DNA from: Ruminiclostridium sp.
Lineage (GTDB): Bacteria; Bacillota; Clostridia; Oscillospirales; Ruminococcaceae
Direction: 5' to 3'
Length of the DNA stretch: 64,000 nt
Assembly (NCBI GenBank): GCA_017465545.1
Contig: JAFTVY010000055.1
Location: 1-64,000 of the forward strand
Numbering within the stretch: the first letter of the stretch is position 1; every line of letters begins with the position of its first letter. This document shows positions 61,489-64,000 of the stretch, piece by piece. A model generated the notes under the pieces. That model worked only from the letters and a program-made list of their open reading frames with translations, was not told the origin of the DNA and made no database searches. Made by a program: the position numbers and the translations under genes.

Positions 61489-61887
61489 TTAACCTCTGAC
61501 AATTTCACGCCAGTCAAGGTCACCACGTTCAAGCGCATGAATAAGTGCCTCCGCAGTAGCTATATTTGTTGCGAGAGGGATATTATGTACATCGCATAAA
61601 CGCAGAAGATTCATCTCGTTGGGTTCGTATGATTTTGCATTTAAAGGGTCACGGAAGAATATAAGAACGTCTATTTCGTTGCAGGAAATACGTGCAGAAA
61701 TCTGCTGATCTCCACCCTGAGCGCCACTTAAATAGCGCTGGATATGAAGTCCTGTAGCTTCTGATACAAGCTTTCCTGTTGTTCCTGTAGCGCATAAGTT
61801 ATGTCGGCTTAAAATACCACAGTATGCGATACAGAACTGTACCATAAGTTCTTTTTTCGAATCGTGTGCAATTATCGCAATATTCAT
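61489..61887 (-). CDS. mgsA: Methylglyoxal synthase
   Basis: 132 aa. [32 protein letters not shown] (phosphate site), [14 protein letters not shown] with catalytic Asp, and [20 protein letters not shown]. It converts dihydroxyacetone phosphate to methylglyoxal, a bypass relieving phosphate limitation. It follows minD by 44 bp, an arrangement known from the clostridial mre-min region. Confidence 0.96.
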   Translation of the reverse strand: MNIAIIAHDSKKELMVQFCIAYCGILSRHNLCATGTTGKLVSEATGLHIQRYLSGAQGGDQQISARISCNEIDVLIFFRDPLNAKSYEPNEMNLLRLCDVHNIPLATNIATAEALIHALERGDLDWREIVRG

Positions 61888-61931
61888 AATTTAACCTCTT
61901 CAGATGAATTTCTTTTATACTTAATTCTTTA

Positions 61932-62669
61932 TCAGTTAATGTTGATTGTAAGAGGAACGTCCTCGCCAAGAATTCTGCTGGCAATAGCCATGTATGCCTT
62001 CGCACCTGCACATGAAGGAGGCAGAGGCATACCCTTTGCACCGCAGATCTTGATATTATTATCTTCGGGTACTACACCGATAAGCTGGATACCTACGGAA
62101 TCCATAACCTCATCTAAATCGTAGAGAATTTCTTCTTCTTTGAAGTTCTGGCTTACCTTATTAATTACAAGACGCTGATTTGTACAATTCTTTACGTAAA
62201 GGAAGTCAGAAAGAATCGCACCGTCTCTTACACATACGGTATCGGGTGTTGTAACCATAAGAATCATTTCTGCCGCCTTGATAACGCTGAATACAGAGCT
62301 ACCTACACCGGCTGTATCTATGATAATATAGTCGAAATGCTGACGCATTTCTTCACATACACCCATAATTTTTTCGGGATTGATATCTATGAAGGGGTTT
62401 CTTGTAGCACATACAAGATATAAGTTTTCTACTGTCTCAACCTTTGTTGTAGCAGTAAGAATATCTATTTTACCTTCAAGGTATTCACCGATGTCGTGTT
62501 TGATTTTATCCTTGATGCCCAGCATAATGTCAAGACATCTCAGACCGAAGTCAAGCTCAACTAAAAGCGTTCTTTTTCCTAAAGTGGCAAGCGAACGTGC
62601 AACGTTTGCGGAAGTGGTAGATTTACCTGTACCGCCCTTACCCGCTGTAACTGCTATAATCTGTGACAT
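61932..62669 (-). CDS. minD: MinD/ParA-family ATPase without C-terminal membrane helix
   Basis: 245 aa. Deviant Walker A KGGTGKSTTSANVAR, LLVELDFGLRCLDIMLGI (A') and YIIIDTAGVGSS (B). Genomic position between a PBP2 gene and mgsA fits the cell-division MinD. The usual C-terminal amphipathic membrane-targeting helix (Lys/Phe/Leu rich) is not visible: the protein ends SRILGEDVPLTININ. minE and minC are absent nearby, so the name is by context and may overstate the role. Confidence 0.82.
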   Translation of the reverse strand: MSQIIAVTAGKGGTGKSTTSANVARSLATLGKRTLLVELDFGLRCLDIMLGIKDKIKHDIGEYLEGKIDILTATTKVETVENLYLVCATRNPFIDINPEKIMGVCEEMRQHFDYIIIDTAGVGSSVFSVIKAAEMILMVTTPDTVCVRDGAILSDFLYVKNCTNQRLVINKVSQNFKEEEILYDLDEVMDSVGIQLIGVVPEDNNIKICGAKGMPLPPSCAGAKAYMAIASRILGEDVPLTININ

Positions 62670-62725
62670 AAATATCGCTCTCCTTCTATAAAATATTCAG
62701 CTATTATATTTATCTATCTTAAGAT

Positions 62726-62734
62726 ATTGTACCA
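62726..62734 (-). promoter_or_regulatory. Candidate minD promoter (extended -10)
   Basis: TGGTACAAT on the minus strand, about 57 bp before the minD start. Confidence 0.45.
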
Positions 62735-62833
62735 TAAAACAACAGATAAATAAAGGGTTTTTATGCATAATTTTAAAAATTTGTTAAATAAACAAAATAA
62801 CACTCGTGTTTTTTGTGCATATTGTTCAAAAAT

Positions 62834-64000
62834 TTAACTATTATCTTCTTTTTTAAAGAAATTTCTTTCAGGTCTGCCGGGAGTATTTGTATCCTTTCCT
62901 CCCCAGGGAAGTGTAACCTCCCCTTTTTCGTTGATAACAGGCTGATAGTTATCATAGAAATATGACTCGATAATGTTTCTTATCATAAGTCTTGTGAACT
63001 CGCCTTTTTCAAGAACAATACCAAAGCATATCTGCGGATCTTCGGCAGGATAATAGCCGAGGATAGTGGAATTAAAGGTATTTTCCGTTACCTGGGGTGT
63101 ACCTGTTTTTATGGCTACACCGTAAGGAAGATCGGCAAGCTGTGTGCGACCTGAGCCCATAGGCCACTGAACGTCATCCGCTACCATTATCATTCCCTCT
63201 CTGATAACCTCGAAGATATGAGGATCTGCGTCGATTCTGTTTGCTATAACCGGCTGTGTCTTTTCTACAACCTGAGTACCGTCGTAATTCGTGACAGAAT
63301 CCACAAGATACGGCTGATAGCGAACACCATCGTTTGCAAAGGTAAGAGCAATGGTTGCGAGTGTAAGCGGAGTTACTGTCGTTTCAAGCTGACCGATAGA
63401 CGCCTGAATGGTGGAACCCGGAGTCCAGTCACCACCGAGATCCTCTATATATTCAGGGGTGCTCATCTTTCCTGAAAAGCCTCCGATTTCAAGATTAAGA
63501 TCCTGACCTACACCGAACCAGCCTGCAACCTGAGCGAGATATTCTATGCCCATCTGTCTGCCCATATCGTAAAAATAAATATTGCAGGAATATCTCAGCG
63601 CTCTTTTTACAGATATATCTCCGACGAAGCCCATAATACATCCCGGGCGATAATCGGAATAGTAGGTATATATACCGCCGCAGTAAACCGTTGTATTTTC
63701 ATCGGCGATGCCTGAAGTGAGAGCCGCTGTGGCAGTTATCGTCTTGAAGGTCGAACCTGGTCTGTAAAGACCATAGATACATCTGTTATACGTCGGATTG
63801 GGCGTATCTTCAGGCGGATTATTTATAAGGCTGACATAATCGTTTATATCGTAGTTCGGATAATTCGCCATAGCGAGAACGCCACCGGTTTTGGCATCAA
63901 GTACGACCACGCCGCCGGCATCTACTTTATTACCACGTGTGGGATCGTTATTATAATGAAGCCAGTTTATGTGGTTATTCAATATAGCCTGCACGTCATT
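62834..64000 (-). CDS. mrdA: Penicillin-binding protein 2, C-terminal transpeptidase part (start outside window)
   Basis: The frame remains open at base 64000, so the N-terminus and membrane anchor are outside; 388 residues are visible. Active-site motifs: RPGSTFKTITATAAL (SxxK serine), YSCNIYFYDMG (SxN) and GVAIKTGTPQV (KTG). Sequence DAGGVVVLDAKTGGVLAMAN is the usual approach of class B PBPs. Neighbouring minD and mgsA point to the elongation PBP2 of the mre cluster. The C-terminal tail NTPGRPERNFFKKEDNS is short and polar. Confidence 0.93.
   Translation of the reverse strand, partial: NDVQAILNNHINWLHYNNDPTRGNKVDAGGVVVLDAKTGGVLAMANYPNYDINDYVSLINNPPEDTPNPTYNRCIYGLYRPGSTFKTITATAALTSGIADENTTVYCGGIYTYYSDYRPGCIMGFVGDISVKRALRYSCNIYFYDMGRQMGIEYLAQVAGWFGVGQDLNLEIGGFSGKMSTPEYIEDLGGDWTPGSTIQASIGQLETTVTPLTLATIALTFANDGVRYQPYLVDSVTNYDGTQVVEKTQPVIANRIDADPHIFEVIREGMIMVADDVQWPMGSGRTQLADLPYGVAIKTGTPQVTENTFNSTILGYYPAEDPQICFGIVLEKGEFTRLMIRNIIESYFYDNYQPVINEKGEVTLPWGGKDTNTPGRPERNFFKKEDNS

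Overview
The window is about 64 kb of a low- to mid-GC Gram-positive chromosome. It carries many sporulation genes: the complete spoIIIAA-AH operon, yqfC, yqfD and ylbJ. It also has lipoproteins with long Thr/Ser-rich linkers, a GH26 mannanase and a carbohydrate-type solute-binding protein. Together these suggest a spore-forming, plant-polysaccharide-using gut clostridium, most likely a Ruminococcus-like member of the Oscillospiraceae (inference from gene content). No phage, insertion sequence, CRISPR array or rRNA was seen; the window is mostly conserved core chromosome with small accessory pockets.

Layout. 1-2.2 kb: end of an ECF sigma factor gene and a membrane protein that is probably its anti-sigma/sensor. 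2.3-8.3 kb (minus): a linearmycin-resistance-like ABC exporter with its own two-component system, plus a GNAT acetyltransferase and a flavoprotein. 8.4-9.7 kb (minus): an unknown charged protein and two small helical proteins. 9.8-15.1 kb (plus): lepA, hemW and glycogen phosphorylase. 15.1-18.4 kb: three lipoprotein genes with two related promoter/hairpin leaders; the second leader ends in a strong UUCG terminator just before its gene. 18.4-20.0 kb (minus): metA and a GNAT. 20.0-27.6 kb (minus): yqfC-yqfD-phoH-ybeY-dgkA-era-recO-mutS2. 27.7-30.7 kb (plus): ylbJ, a small Cys protein and a solute-binding lipoprotein behind a cre/LacI-like operator. 30.7-35.3 kb (minus): spoIIIA operon. 35.4-42.2 kb (minus): aspS, two DUF4358 lipoproteins, GH26, SDR, C_GCAxxG_C_C protein and an SGNH hydrolase. 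42.2-44.2 kb (minus): rpsF-ssb-rpsR and a DUF1624-type acyltransferase. 44.4-48.0 kb: NUDIX, small membrane protein, ClpC-like ATPase (minus) and a 48-residue Cys-rich peptide. 48.2-50.0 kb: typA/bipA. 50.0-51.8 kb (minus): small kinase, birA and a YfcE-like phosphoesterase. 52.0-53.2 kb (plus): four small unknown genes. 53.3-59.2 kb (minus): chemoreceptor, then a phosphatase/EFR1 flavodoxin-ferredoxin/PP-loop ATPase operon, an XRE regulator and an unknown protein. 59.4-60.1 kb: initiator tRNA-Met and a 165-bp duplicated palindromic segment. 60.1-64.0 kb (minus): hisS, mgsA, a minD-like gene and the 3' part of a PBP2 gene.

Functional themes are translation and ribosome assembly (lepA, typA, ybeY, era, rpsF, rpsR, aspS, hisS, tRNA-fMet), sporulation, envelope and cell shape (PBP2, MinD), and carbohydrate storage and uptake (glgP, GH26, solute-binding protein). 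The most unusual parts are the leader upstream of the third lipoprotein gene, the PP-loop/EFR1 operon, the Cys-rich peptide, and the repeats behind the initiator tRNA.
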